Shown: positions 11,797 through 23,180, numbered from the stretch's first letter. The stretch: 64,000 nucleotides of DNA from Castanea sativa (GCF_040712315.1 NC_134022.1:2542001-2606000); one strand, 5' to 3'. Notes: generated from the sequence alone by a model not told the origin. Translations and numbers: made by a program.

Positions 11797-12010
11797 GTAT
11801 ACTTAAATTTTATTTTCTATGTATATTTAAAAGTTTTAGGGTTAATTCTTCTATGTTTTCCTCTTTGGGTATTGAGTTTATGGTTTGCAATTTTTTGTAT
11901 TTTTAGTTGTTGCCGTTGGTTGTAGAGAAAAGCTCAGAAATTAGGGTAAGGAAAATTATCCCAATCTGTGACTATTTTTATTAGGCTTATATCAAGTTGA
12001 GGTTATACAA

Positions 12011-12100
12011 ATTCAGGGGGATCAGAGGAAGAATGTTTCCACCTTCCTTGTGCAGGCTGGCATTGCGAAGCAGGAACATATCAAGATTCATTGTTTTTGA
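12011..12100 (+). pseudogene. Captured last exon of translation initiation factor eIF1 (SUI1)
   Basis: Thirty codons including the stop read IQGDQRKNVSTFLVQAGIAK and on to KIHCF, then TGA. This is the highly conserved C-terminus of plant eIF1/SUI1, which normally ends KIHGF: the beta-strand and helix next to the ribosome-contacting face. It is preceded by intron-like sequence and is cut off from the first 80 or so residues, so it is a gene fragment carried by the Helitron, not a working gene. A near-terminal Gly-to-Cys change is visible. Confidence 0.8.
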
Positions 12101-13897
12101 ATAGCTGCAGCCTGCAGGTCAATCTTCATATGTGGTTTACGTTATTCTTGCCACGCTATAATGGATAGTTTATGATCTGAACCTTATATTGTAGCCATAA
12201 TACATGTGACTTTGTTATATGTACGTCTATCTTCTGTGTCAATTTGGTAGTTTTGCTATCTGTTGAGTTGTGTGGGAGGGTCATTATGGATTGTATCGAA
12301 GCCTAATACTGATTTCCTGTTTTATATAGATGATTTTGCATTGATTGGATGTATTTAAATGCCTAATTGATTTAATTGTCAAGTAATTAGGTATTGCCAC
12401 ATTCAGCTATGATAAATTGATAATAGAGTAGATAAACTAATAGAAAAGGCCAAGAGTTATTCAAACAAGAGATGAACACCTTAATAACTTCTTCTTTCGT
12501 TGCAGATGCTTGCATTTTTTTTTCATGTTTGTAGCTGTACATCATTAAGCAAGGGTTACATATGATTCTTTATTCATTGTTTATTTATTTATTTATTTTT
12601 TTGGTAGTAAGCATAATTTAATTACTGCATTTGAAGTTTTTTTCCTCCTTCGTTCTTTCTTACGTTTTTTTTTCTTTGCTTCAAAAGAATGTGCTACTAC
12701 ATATGTAGTATGTTAGTTGGAGAAGTTAAATATTATGTTATGCTTGGTTAAATGAGATTTTTACTCTTTTTTTTTTATTTTTGAGTTTCAACTTTTATAA
12801 TTTTTAGCTATAAGTTCTGTAGGTCTCAAGTTTCTAAGGGATTTTGTGCACGATAAATTTCTCTCTCTTCCTCTTAAATTTGCTTATTTTATAGAGTTTA
12901 CCCAAAAAGTTTTTTTTAATGAAAGAATTTTGATTTTGTTAATTTTTAAATTTTGAGCAAGTTATTGGGGTTTTAGTTCATAATATTGCAGTTAGAATAG
13001 TGTTTCAAATTTGGTGAATTTTGAGGAATGTAATAGTGTGAAAATTTTATAAATTTTTACTGCCTAGGAATCCAACTTGTGTCTAACAAGAAAGCCATGA
13101 ACAACTTAAGTCCAACATGAAAGCCATGAACATCCAAAATTTGTTTTAGATGGAAATAATTCAACTGATGATTATTTATCATTTTTTTTTTCTAGACTAG
13201 AGATGAATGTTTACATTGAATTGTGTACCTGATGGTGCACTCCCACACATAGAGTGGAAGAAAACCTTAAAGGAAATCCCACACATGGTGCACTCCCACA
13301 CATAGTTGCATGGCTAGATAGTTTAGCAAATACTTGTTACTCTTAAATGGGGTTTTGCATTTTAATAAAATTTAATGAATTCAAAGTGGAAATTTGTTAG
13401 ATAGCACCGATTGTGTTTTCAACCAATTGAATATCAAGAAACATTTGACTTTTTTTTTTTATATAGTTTATATAACATGCCTCATTAAATAGATCAATCT
13501 TCAAATATTTAGAAACAAATTATAAGTAGCATGTAACTTTGCAATATGAACTAAACATTAGACTTGTGAATCTCTTTTCTTGCTACAAAATGTACCAATC
13601 CAGAGAAACACTATTTGAAAGGAGATTTAATTGGAAAATAATTGTGTCTGTTGAAGGAGGAGTAAAGATTCATAAGTTTACTTTTGTAATTCTGGAATGA
13701 AGTATTTTCAAAGGTTATGATTATGGATTCATCAAACTTGCAACATTTAACCATTTAAATTTGCTGTTTGAGTACATGAATATTTGGAATTAATCTTATA
13801 GCTTTCATCAATCTAGAGGAGGATGAATTAAAAAAAAAAATGTATTTCTTGAACATTTTTCTGAATTTTTCCGTGCATCGCACGGGCTAGCGACTAG

Positions 13898-15941
13898 TTA
13901 CTATAATATTACAAGCTCATGGAATTTATGAATTATCTATTCTCAAAGCCCATGGCAATCATCTTATAAAAACCCATGGAAAGTTATGATTATTAGACCC
14001 ATGACATTTATTTACTTCATATTATAAACTCATGATCTATCTTACATCACAACATTCATAATATTTATTACCAAAACTCATGGTAATTATTCACCCTACA
14101 TGTCCATTATGATTATCTATAGAGAAACTTATGAGAACATCATATTATTCCATTATAGTGGTTGTTACCATATTTATTTAAAACCCATGGTAAATATTAT
14201 TATCAAGAACAATATTGGAGGTCATTATTTAAAAAAGCCCCAAAGAAAATATCATTTACAAAGTAATCCATAGTAAAAATTATGAGAAACTAAACAAGTT
14301 GTTATTTAAAACCCATAGAAATTAATACCCAAAATCTATCATAAATATTTATTAAAGCTCATGGATTCATTTTATTTCTACTAAAAACTAAAGCCCATGA
14401 GGAGTAAAAAACTCATGGCAAAGCATTTATTGAATGCCCATTTTGTAGGACTAAGAATCTCATGGAGTAGGGAACAAGCCCAAGAAAAGAAAGGGCCATG
14501 TGGCCCAACTAAAGGTGCTAAAATGGAGCAAAGTTCCAGCCCAAAAAGGTCCCAGCAAGAGGCTTGAAAATGGGCAACCAGCCCTTATTCATCCCTAACC
14601 AAAGAAACAACTAAAGACCCCTACAAGAGAACCAAGCCTTTGAGGATGAACTAGGGGCTGTCCCATCAGTTTTCTGCCACCCTCTACCTGATGTGAATAG
14701 TGCTCAAGGGCAGTCATATCAGCTAAAGTCTAAAAGGATGATGGGACTCCATCATCTTCCTCAAGATTGCACCTCCAGTGGAAGGGGAGCTGAAACCAAA
14801 TTATCCAAACTTCAACAAATTGACGCTACAAGTGTTAAAAACATTCAAGACATGATTCATGTACCAAGCCCATGAATCCTAAAGGAGAAAAATTGGGAAC
14901 ATGTGGTTTGGAAGGCATAAAGAGATCTCTAGCGGAACCCTCTAAAGTGGACTTAAACTTTGACACTTAGCTTGGGGTGTTGAATCCTACTTCCTAGGGA
15001 CCAAATCTCAGTTGCAGCACTAGGATTCTTCCTTAATACTCACCTTAATCCCATTGGCTAAACACAATCTCAGCAATCTTAACATTTAATGCAAGATTAC
15101 CCCAAATACTACCCATGTGTGACATTGCCCAAAAAAGCAAAACAACCCCAAAAGCAAATCTCTTATTTTTATACCAAATTCAAGTTATTACTTCAGCTGT
15201 CCAGCTCCCCTGAATCAAGCCTACATTTTTTTGGATTCTTGTTAATTAATACTTCTCTAAACTCCATTATAAAAGCATAAGCATTCAGCTCACAAACAGG
15301 ACAGCCACTCCCTCTGAAGCTCTTGATTCGTTTGCCATCTTTTTCTGGTGTTTAAGCCCTCTTTGAGGTCATCATTCATTCCCCTTAGACCACACTCACC
15401 CAATCTCAGACATCCTTTTCCTCTTTTACACAATCACAGCTCATAAAATGTCTTCCAACTAGTCACAAACAACCCATTACTCACAAAAAGCTTCAATCTT
15501 AGCATTAATCTTATCCTACTCACTCAAAACAGCCCACATTCACCTCATTCGTGCCTTATGAACACACACTCACCAAAATCTTAGTTTAATATTTGCTGCA
15601 CTGAGCTGGGATCTTTCTCTCGCTTCATTCCATCCTATTTTTCCTCCTTTATTTGTAACAATGGAGCCTTTAATCCTTGTTTATTATTATTATGATGAAT
15701 GATATAATTTATTTGTAACAATTGAATTTTTTCCCTAATATTGATGTAATGATGGCTAAAAGTACTATAAATTCCCTTAACCGAGACACACAAGGACCCC
15801 TAGGACTGAATACCTTCATAAGTTTATTTAATCATTAACTTCTGGACTTTTAAGTGTAATTTCACCTTTACCGTTGGAGGACTGATTTGAACTATGACGC
15901 TATATAAATGACTAATAATATAACAAACTAACAATAATAAC
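13898..15941. other. Right half of the AAAGCCCA-rich repeat
   Basis: Continues the repeat split by the Helitron (many CCATGG, AAAGCCCA, CTCATGG words to about 14880). Further on there is a TATAAAAG at 15268-15275 followed by C/T-rich transcribed-looking sequence, as in a large LTR, but no bounding TG/CA with target duplication was found. No gene supported. Confidence 0.45.
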
Positions 15942-15976
15942 ATGTTTATTGTGCTTTATTGTTGTCTTCTTGTTAG

Positions 15977-16252
15977 GGTGCAGCCTCCATCTCTTGCTTG
16001 GGCGGACTTACACAACACTGAAAGCCTTTGGGCTTTATTCCAAGGGCCCATTGTCGAGTTTCAGCTTGGCTACCCCATATTCTATTTGGGAACATCAAAA
16101 TTTGCCTCTCAACAGAGCGTAATATATTTTCTTTTTTCTTCTTGATCACTTCTTCTATACTCTATTGATTCTTTTGACCTTTTCAGGTAGCTTCCTTAAG
16201 CATTACATCAGTTCTTTATCTCAAAGATGAAGCTTCCATTGTTACCGGATCG
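15977..16252 (+). pseudogene. Two exon-like segments of an unidentified gene
   Basis: Segment one (15977-16118) follows CTTCTTGTTAG and runs open for 47 codons, including LAWADLHNTESLWALFQ, PIVEFQLGYPIFYLGTSK and FASQQS, to a GTAATA donor. Segment two (16187-16252) follows TTGACCTTTTCAG and reads VASLSITSVLYLKDEASIVT before a GTATAT donor. Both junctions are in phase 0, and the 68-bp gap is a plausible short intron. The composition and clean splice signals suggest real exons, but I do not recognise the protein. They lie upstream of a Helitron 3' end (16940), so capture by that element is a fair inference. Confidence 0.4.
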
Positions 16253-16913
16253 GTATATATGTAACCCTTGCAAGCATACATGAAATTGGTTTTTAGAAGA
16301 AAACACACATGAAATTAAAAGTTATTCCAAAGTGTGCTCACACAAACATGCTCTCACTCTTTGTCATACAATATCATTATATTGCAGCTCCATTACATGC
16401 ACAACTCATATAGATCACCAACTATTATGCATGTGTAAACATGATATATAAGAAAGTAAATCATAGCTATCTATAAAATGAAAAATAATAATCTAATTAT
16501 TTTTTCTATAAAGTTTTTATTAAATTTTTTAATATATATATATTGTTCTTATCCTCTTCTCCTATAATTTCTAAGTTGATAAAAATTTCAATTTGAATAC
16601 AATCCAAAAATTATTCATCTAATCATTTTATTATTAATTTATCTATAATTTCTAAGTGATTTATTTAATTAGCAATAGGAGATTTATGAGTTCTAGCATT
16701 CTAGGGGATTAGAATTTTGGTTTCACACTAATAGTTCATATCAACATATCAACCTTTAATTTTATTTTTTTAAAACACCTTATGGATAGACGCAAAATTA
16801 TAATTGTTCTTATCGATTTTTTTTTTCTATACATCTCTATCAATTTTTTAGATAAATATAAAAACTTAGTTGTCATTATCTTTTATTTAAGTTACATATG
16901 ATTTTTAATTAAA
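16253..16913. other. AT-rich stretch, possible Helitron interior
   Basis: No coding signal. It leads into the Helitron 3' end at 16914-16940; the matching 5' end was not found. Confidence 0.35.
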
Positions 16914-16940
16914 CCATGCATCGCACGGGTATAACACTAG
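16914..16940 (+). mobile_element. Helitron 3' terminus
   Basis: A weakened copy of the hairpin seen at 13871-13885 (CCATGC-ATC-GCACGG, one A.C mismatch in the stem) is followed eight bases later by CTAG (16937-16940) and T. This marks the right end of a Helitron whose left end cannot be placed. Confidence 0.6.
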
Positions 16941-16950
16941 TATATATATA

Positions 16951-17312
16951 AAACCGAAGCCTGACTTCTCCACAATTTTCAACGTCAGAATTTCTTTTTA
17001 AATTTTTAAATATGATTTATTTGTTTTTATTAAATATATATACTCTCATTTCTCAAACCAAATACTCTTCCCCGATATAATTCTGAAACCATAAAACTCT
17101 GAAACCAAAATGCAAGGCAGAACCTCTCCTTTCAAAACTAAAGCCTTTGATCTCTCCACAATTTTCAACATAGCATTTCTTTTTTAATTTTTAAATATGA
17201 TTTATTTGTTTTTATTAAATATATATACTCTCCTTTCTCAAACCAAATACTCTTCCCCGATATAATTCTGAAACCAAAACGCAAGGCAGAACGTCTCCTT
17301 TCAACGAAACTA
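16951..17312. repeat. About 183-bp direct tandem duplication
   Basis: 16951-17133 and 17134-17312 share the order CTCCACAATTTTCAAC, TTTAAATATGATTTATTTG, CTCAAACCAAATACTCTTCC and GCAAGGCAGAAC. Copy 1 has an additional ACCATAAAACTCTGA block. The preceding TATATATATAAAACCGAAGC looks like a Helitron 5' end lacking its TC. Confidence 0.85.
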
Positions 17313-17401
17313 CACCCAACACCTCTCCTTTCGACATTACTCATCAAACACAGAACCCATACACTCTCTCAAATGCAGAGCCAAGCTATTTCATAGAAAG
17401 C

Positions 17402-18436
17402 TTGCAAGGGCACAACCATGGGAGCCAACGTTTTCAATCTCCGACCGAAGTTTATAGGAGTTCCTCTACAGCTCATGCTCTCTTTCATCCTATTTTCATT
17501 CATAGGATTTTGTTGTTTTTAGGTTTGTCCGACTTCCCCATTTCTGAACCCGTCCATGTTATTGCTCCCATCGGTGCCACTTTCCTTAGGCAGAGGACTA
17601 CTCAGATGAAAGAGCGCTCTAAACGACCTAGAGTTGAGTCTTCTGGTACCGTTCCCTCTTCTTCTTCTACAGGTGTTCCTTCTGGTAAGGAGTCTTCTGA
17701 TCCTGTTGGAGATGCTACTGTTGATGTTCCTCTGCCATCGACTTCGGATGACTTTGACATTCGTCGTACATTGGAGTCTGTCATGACCGCTCAGGCCGCT
17801 CATGGTCAGATTTTGGTGGACATTCTGGACGAGATCCGTGCTTTACGAGCAGACTTGGCGCTTCTTAGACGTTCGTCTTTGCCACCTTCTTTTGATGATG
17901 GATTTTGATTTATTCTTTGGCATTCCATCACAAAAAGGGGGAGTAGATTGTATATCTTAGGGGGGTTTTTTTTTTGGAGAGCTTAAGACTTTGTTGAGAC
18001 TTTGTTCTTTGAGATCATGTGGAGATTATATTGTATCTAGGTGCTTCACTATGTACTTATTGTTTTTGGCTCTTGATGTATTCATGTTAGGGGGAGTTTC
18101 ATTTTATTTTTGGATATGTTTCTTGTTTCACTGCTTATAGACTTATGATTATGAGTTATTCATTGATATCATTGATATGTGTCTATATTTTGTGTTTTGT
18201 GAAATCAAGAATGTTATTTTTATTTACTTGTATTTTCCACACATACGTTTATGCATTTTGTTTAGTGTTTCAGGAAATATACAGGTTGATTCAATTGAGC
18301 TGCTATCTACACTTGCAACTAATGGATAGTAGTTAGAATTGGATTTGTTATAATGGGCATATTTTTGTAAAGGGCTTTTCTTTGTAAACTTTGAACTTTC
18401 AGTTGTGTTTTGTCACGGATTGCCAAAGGGGGAGTT
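17402..18436 (+). pseudogene. 3' part of an LTR element internal region (putative plant transposon protein, C-terminus)
   Basis: From about 17446 to the stop at 17908 the protein matches the C-terminal half of the extra ORF in the minus-strand element at 46224-47326: VYRSSSTAHALFHPIFIHRI, a Ser/Pro-rich low-complexity middle, and ILVDILDEIRALRADLALLR, a likely coiled coil. Its 5' part is missing; the first 15 codons belong to unrelated DNA. The stretch 17909-18436 is 3' untranslated internal sequence ending in the polypurine tract GCCAAAGGGGGAGTT against the LTR. No activity expected. The family is described as a plant transposon protein domain; its role is unknown. Confidence 0.65.
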
Positions 18437-19118
18437 TGTTAGGTTCTAAGTACTTAGGAACTAATGTATTAGAACTCTAATATGTATTGTTGGCAAACCA
18501 TGATCAAAACAGGTGTCTAGTTATGTTTTAGACTTGCTTAAAGCATGTGATTAACGTAAAGTTGAAATTGAGTTAATTACAGAAGTTACTGTGCATTTCT
18601 CCCTGACTCGATCAATCGAGAATTAGACTCGACCGATCAAAAGTCGTGCAGAGTGTTTTTTCTACGGATTTTCCAACTCAGCCCTAAGCCCATATGACGT
18701 GTAGGGTTTTATGTTTTGCCCTAGGTATAAAAGGCAAACCTTAATCACGTTTTTGAGGTTGCTCATATTGCTGTTTGTGTGAATCTCTTGTGAGGTCTGA
18801 GAGGTGCTTGCCTTCACACAAGTTTGGGATTATCAAGAAGGAGATTTCTTCGAGAGATTGATGATCATTCAGTTGCTGCCATAAGTGCTTGTACTTGCTG
18901 GAGAATCCAAGAAAGAAAGAGTTCGTGGTCGTCCTCAGGTTTTTAACCAGTTTGGTTTTCCTAGGTCAACATATCTTTGTGTTTTTATATTCTGCACTTT
19001 GCATTGATATGATTATATGATTGTGTTAACCTAGATTTGAAATTTGGACTAAGTAATAACTTGACTTGTTAACTAGGTTAATCCAATTGTGGTTTAAGGG
19101 GTCTAAATAAACTCTACA
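18437..19118 (+). repeat. LTR (3' LTR of a truncated element)
   Basis: TGTTAGGTTCTAAGTACTT ... AAATAAACTCTACA, 682 bp, has TG...CA ends. It matches the LTRs at 44876-45707 and 51096-51945 on the opposite strand but lacks about 150 bp near its 3' side. TATAAAAG at 18726-18733 is the likely promoter core. It is preceded by the polypurine tract, so it is a 3' LTR; the 5' LTR is lost. Confidence 0.85.
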
Positions 19119-20516
19119 AGACATAAGGCAGATGAGAGCATTTAAAGGTATAAGGCTAGACTTGTTGCCAAGGGGTTCACTCAAAGGGAGGGTTTGGACT
19201 ACTTAGAAACCTTTTCCCCTGTAGCCAAAATGGTTTCAGTTAAGGCTTTGCTTGCTGTGGCTGCTGTGAAAGGTTGGTGTTTGTCTCAACTTGATGTGAA
19301 TAATGCTTTCCTATATGGAGAGCTTGATGAAGATGTTTACATGGTTTTGCCTCCTAGCTTTCACAGCAAGGGGGAGGTTGTTTTTAAGTTGAATAAGTCT
19401 TTATATGGTCTCAAACAAGTGTCCAGGCAGTTGTTCTCCAAGTTTTCTCATGCTTTAGTTCAGTTGGATTTTCAACAGTCCAAGGCAGATTACTCCATTT
19501 TCACAAGAAGTGCTTCTAGTAGTTTTATTGCATTGTTGGTGTATATAGATAATGTGCTTATTGCTAGTGACAGTGTGAAGGAAGTAGATGAGCTTAAAGT
19601 GTTGTTGGATAAGCAGTTCAAGCTTAAGGACTTGGGAGATTTAAAGTTCTTTTTGGGTTTGGAGATGGCAAGATCCAGAGAAGGTATACACTTGTGTCAA
19701 AGGAAGTATGCTTTAGAACTTCTAGAGGATGCAGAGTTGTTAGGTTGTAAGCTAGCAAAGACACCCATGGAGCAAATTTTGAAATTGAGTAAGTTTGAAG
19801 GGAAGGAATTAAAAGACCCTAGCATATATAGAAGGTTAATTGGAAGACTGCTCTACCTAACTATCACAAGACCTGATATCACCTTTGCAGTCCATAAACT
19901 AAGTCAGTTTATGGCTAAGCCTAGGTTACCACACCTTCAAGCTGCAAATAGAGTTTTACACTATATGAAAGGAACACCTGGACAGGGTTTGTTGTTTTCT
20001 AGTTAGTCTGAATTGCATGTTAAAGCCTTTACAGATGCAGATTGGGTTGCATGCCCTGATACCCGAAGATCAACCACAGGCTACTGTGTCTTTATTGGAG
20101 ATTCTCTTGTTTCTTGGAAGTCTAAGAAGAAAGAAACAATCTCCAGGTCATCAGCAGAGGCAGAATATAGAGCAATGGCTGATGCTGTTTGTGAAATTGT
20201 GTGGTTGCTTAGCTTTCTTACGGATATTAAGGTTGCACATCCTAAGGCAGCCCTGCTCTTCAATGATAGTCAGGCTACTTTACACATTGGAGCAAATCCC
20301 GTGTTCCATGAGAGAACGAAACACATTGAAATAGATTGCCACATTGTCAGGGATAAAGTACTAGCTAAGGTGATAAGGCTGCTACATGTTAGAACTAAGG
20401 CTCAGGTTGGAGATTTATTGACAAAGGCTCTAAGTTTCCCACAGTTTTCTCACTTGCTATCCAAGATGAACTTGGTGAATATACATTCCCCTATTCCTCT
20501 TGAGGGGGAGTATTAG
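19119..20516 (+). pseudogene. Ty1/Copia pol fragment: reverse transcriptase and RNase H
   Basis: Starting within the [11 protein letters not shown] motif, the frame runs through [18 protein letters not shown], the RT active-site region, the [20 protein letters not shown] linker and an RNase H domain ([35 protein letters not shown]), and ends EGEY next to a polypurine tract. It is dead several ways: a TAA just before RYKARL, a TAG at 20004-20006 between the RT and RNase H parts, and the catalytic YVDD replaced by YIDN. Gag, protease and integrase are absent: the left end abuts the LTR of another element at 19118, so that element probably landed here or recombined with it. Confidence 0.9.
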
Positions 20517-20817
20517 AAAGAAGAGTTTCAAGCTGCAAGTTCCAAGCTACAACCAGAGTAGGACAAGTACAAAGATTCAATTGTTATTTCTGTATAAACG
20601 ACATGTAGTTGTTTCATTCTTTATAGTTTGATTCTTTATACTATGCTACTGGTAGTTTTGTAGTGTTGGTAGTAGTAGAGATACTTATGGACATGTGTTA
20701 GTAGCTGGTGTTAGTTTTGGAGGGAATAGCTCCGTATAATTTGGGATTAGTTAGGTGGGTAATTCTTGTATAAATACCTCTGATTGTACAGTTTTATTCA
20801 GATCATACAATTTTTCA
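20517..20817 (+). repeat. 3' LTR remnant of the Copia element
   Basis: Follows GAGGGGGAG directly. It begins TATTAGAAAG (probable TG-to-TA change) and ends near TTTTTCATCA. Contains a GTATAAATACC TATA-like box near 20768. The 5' counterpart is missing, so no target duplication can be tested. Confidence 0.6.
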
Positions 20818-21031
20818 TCAAACTTCATAATCATAGAAGTTACTTGGGCATGGGGTCATGACCTCTGATTCAAGTAATCGGACCACCCTTTGCATTGTGG
20901 GGCAATCCTCTGGATTAGAATAAACATACTGAATGGCAACTGAGAGCAGTGCATGAAGACTTTCTGCCTGCACCCCCTCTTACTGTGTCAACAATCTCTC
21001 TTTGCCTATTCTCTGTGACCAAAAAATTTAA
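20818..21031 (-). pseudogene. FEI-like LRR receptor kinase, last exon (frameshifted)
   Basis: On the minus strand an acceptor-like CCCTTCATGCAG precedes LNFLVTENRQREIVD, and a second frame gives [18 protein letters not shown], then TPCPSNFYD and a stop (20818-20820). This is the end of the kinase domain and the C-terminal tail of FEI1/FEI2-type leucine-rich-repeat receptor kinases, where PEDRPTMHRVVQLLES and MTPCPSDFYD are normally found. The two halves lie in different frames, joined around [10 protein letters not shown], so one or more indels broke the exon. The conserved PEDRP arginine is Cys. No other kinase exon is visible in the window; the hAT element at 21173 lies in what would be the preceding intron. 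The identification is from memory of the family. Confidence 0.65.
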
Positions 21032-21172
21032 CTGCATGAAGGGAAATAGCTGGTTAGCTGCTTGAAAAAAAGAAGAGTTGTGCAATTGCCCAAAATTGTG
21101 GCAATTATGTGGGTGGGTGCGTAGTTCTCTATGCATACAGGGGGCCACTTGCCTATCTTGCATGCATGGAAA

Positions 21173-21995
21173 CAGAGACGGAGCCAGAACTTCGAGTTAG
21201 GCGGGGCAAAATTCTTCTAAGATTGAATCTCACAAAAGGGCTCATTTTTATTTTTTTATAAGAACAAAAGGACTAATTATTATTACTAAATAAAGACAAA
21301 TATAAGAATGCAGATAGTATGCATAAGAAATTAATTATAAATTTATTTCTTATCAATTCATAATTTAGTTTTCAATTTATAAATTTATTAGCTTGTTATA
21401 GTTAACACATTTCCCTCGACAATCCATTAGCCAACCAAATGTTTTTATTAACTGTACAATTATTTTTTTCTTTAACTATACTTCTTTTTTTAATAAGTTT
21501 CTTTAACTTTACTAAGTAACTTTTTAGTAATTACTCACTCAATCTATTCTCTTTATAAGTTATAATAGGTCACACTCACACACTCAACACTTCATAGTTT
21601 TGCAACATATTTCACGAAGAAAAATTTAAAATAAAATTTAAAAAAAACAACAACAATGCAATCACAAACAGAGACACAAATAATATAAATGGGTATGGAG
21701 GGAGATTCCAAGAGATAAACAAAATACATAAATGGGCATGGAGGAAGTGAAAAGAAATGTTTGCTATTCACGTACACTAAATTGTTTGGGCTGATCTGTC
21801 TTATTATTTGGGTTGGTTTGTTGTGTTGCTTAGACATTTTTTTTTAAGGGGCCAAGAGTTTGGAGATGGGGGGCAGGTTTAATTCTTCTTGGGCCTAAAT
21901 TGTAACTCAAGCCTATTGCATATATATGGCTGTTGGTTTTTCAAAATCTCGGGGGGGCAATGGCCCCCCAATGCCAAACTGTAGCTCCGTCCCTG
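21173..21995. mobile_element. Non-autonomous hAT element
   Basis: Ends CAGAGACGGAGCCAG ... CTGTAGCTCCGTCCCTG form imperfect terminal inverted repeats of hAT type, bounded by the perfect 8-bp duplication CATGGAAA (21165-21172 and 21996-22003). The interior is AT-rich without a transposase. A subterminal GC-rich palindrome (GGGGGGCAATGGCCCCCC) lies near the right end. Confidence 0.9.
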
Positions 21996-22003
21996 CATGG
22001 AAA

Positions 22004-22761
22004 GCTCCATTGTCAAAAATGGGATTCATGGCTATTGATCCAGTGAAATTAAACATACGTCCAAAATCAGGTATTCCAAAAAACAGAGGACAAATAGGAT
22101 ATCTCAATTAATTTTATAATATTTTATATTTAGATTTTTTTTTTCTCTGTTACAACATCTTCTAAACAATGGACTGTAAGAAACTGATAAAATATGAATT
22201 CATGAAGTCCAAAAAAGGAGAGTTGAATTTTGGAAAGCAAACTACAGATTATTTGTCTCTTTCCAGGGGAAATTAGGTGTATTCCCTCTAGGCGCGGGGG
22301 CAACAGGTGAATTGCAAGGGCTATCAGCCTCTAGACAGATCCCTATCCGCTTTCTTTTTAAACATAGCTCCATTGGAGTTAAAGAGGGATGCTAGGACAT
22401 GACATAATATAGGCAGCAGACATTAAAAATTAACAACGCAATACATATAACTTACACGAGACATAAAAACATGCAACATAGTAAGCACAGGAGAGATTTC
22501 CACTTCTAAATCTTTAAGATTAGTTTAGTGATTGATTTAAAGAGTATTTTGACTGCTACCGCAAGTGTGGGGAAGAGACACACCCAACCAACAATGTTGA
22601 GGCCCTTCAAGTCAGTTCTATATATACATATTTGCATTCAGATCTTCATTTCTTTCTTGAAGCAAATTCTGTATTACAGCAAGGAAAAAGATGTAATTGG
22701 TTCACTTGGATAGAAGCATTTAAAACAAAATATTTGGAATTCAATTTTTAAGTTTAAATGA
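22004..22761. other. Intergenic stretch
   Basis: No gene supported. If the kinase pseudogene extended this way this would be intron; no kinase-like codons were found. Confidence 0.35.
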
Positions 22762-22960
22762 CTTTTTTTGACTGAATAGATAGAAATATATTAATCAAAA
22801 GGATAAATAAAAGAAAACAAAGGAGGCCCGGCCCAGGAGCTTTACAACCAAAGAAAACGGCCCAGATCAAAACCATGGGCCCAAAACTCCAGGACCTGTA
22901 AAGACTTAAAACAAAAAAACAAGGCCATGCATATTACAAGAGGGCCATGCATACAACGTA
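22762..22960 (-). mobile_element. Possible LINE 3' untranslated end
   Basis: On the minus strand the sequence runs through GGGCCGGGCC and TTTTGATTAATATATTTC to TTCAGTCAAAAAAAG, the kind of T-rich 3' end and short poly(A) seen in plant L1 copies. No ORF2 codons are attached, so this is tentative. Confidence 0.3.
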
Positions 22961-23052
22961 AAAATATAAATCATCCTCTACGGGGGGGAGACTTTGCAAG
23001 CCTCTGGTATTCTTCCAGTAAAAATATAAATCACCGTAAACTCCCGAAGCTT

Positions 23053-23180
23053 ATTTTCCTTCCACGTCAACTTATCCCTTGTGTTCTCCGTGGCCAGCCT
23101 AATCCTCAGGATGTCATCCACAGTGGCTCGAGTGAAGGTGGCAGCAAGAATACTCCGGTCCCACTGGTGGATGAAAAGGT
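23053..23180 (+). other. Possible exon, unidentified
   Basis: Within an open frame 22927-23229 the part RQLIPCVLRGQPNPQDVIHS followed by GSSEGGSKNTPVPLVDEK has balanced, protein-like composition and stops at a donor-like AAAAG|GTAAAA. I do not recognise the protein and see no partner exon. Confidence 0.25.

Larger units (their letters stand above)
10669..13897 (+). mobile_element. Non-autonomous Helitron carrying host gene pieces
   Basis: The 5' terminus is TCTATATATTACTAAAAATT with a subterminal hairpin (AGCGTAGCA 10691-10699 with TGCTACGCT 10708-10716). The 3' end is the hairpin CCGTGC-ATC-GCACGG (13871-13885) followed eight bases later by CTAG (13894-13897) and a host T; the base before TC is A. 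No Rep/helicase frame exists, so it depends on an autonomous partner. Its left third is less AT-rich and C/T-rich, like a captured 5' UTR, and contains two recognisable exon pieces (11701-11796 and 12011-12100). The same AAAGCCCA-type repeat lies on both sides, which fixes the insertion point. Confidence 0.85.

Noticed and set aside
17519..17803. Minus-strand Arg-rich frames opposite the transposon-protein ORF
   Set aside because: Shadow frames; the plus-strand frame is conserved in the second copy at 46224-47129.
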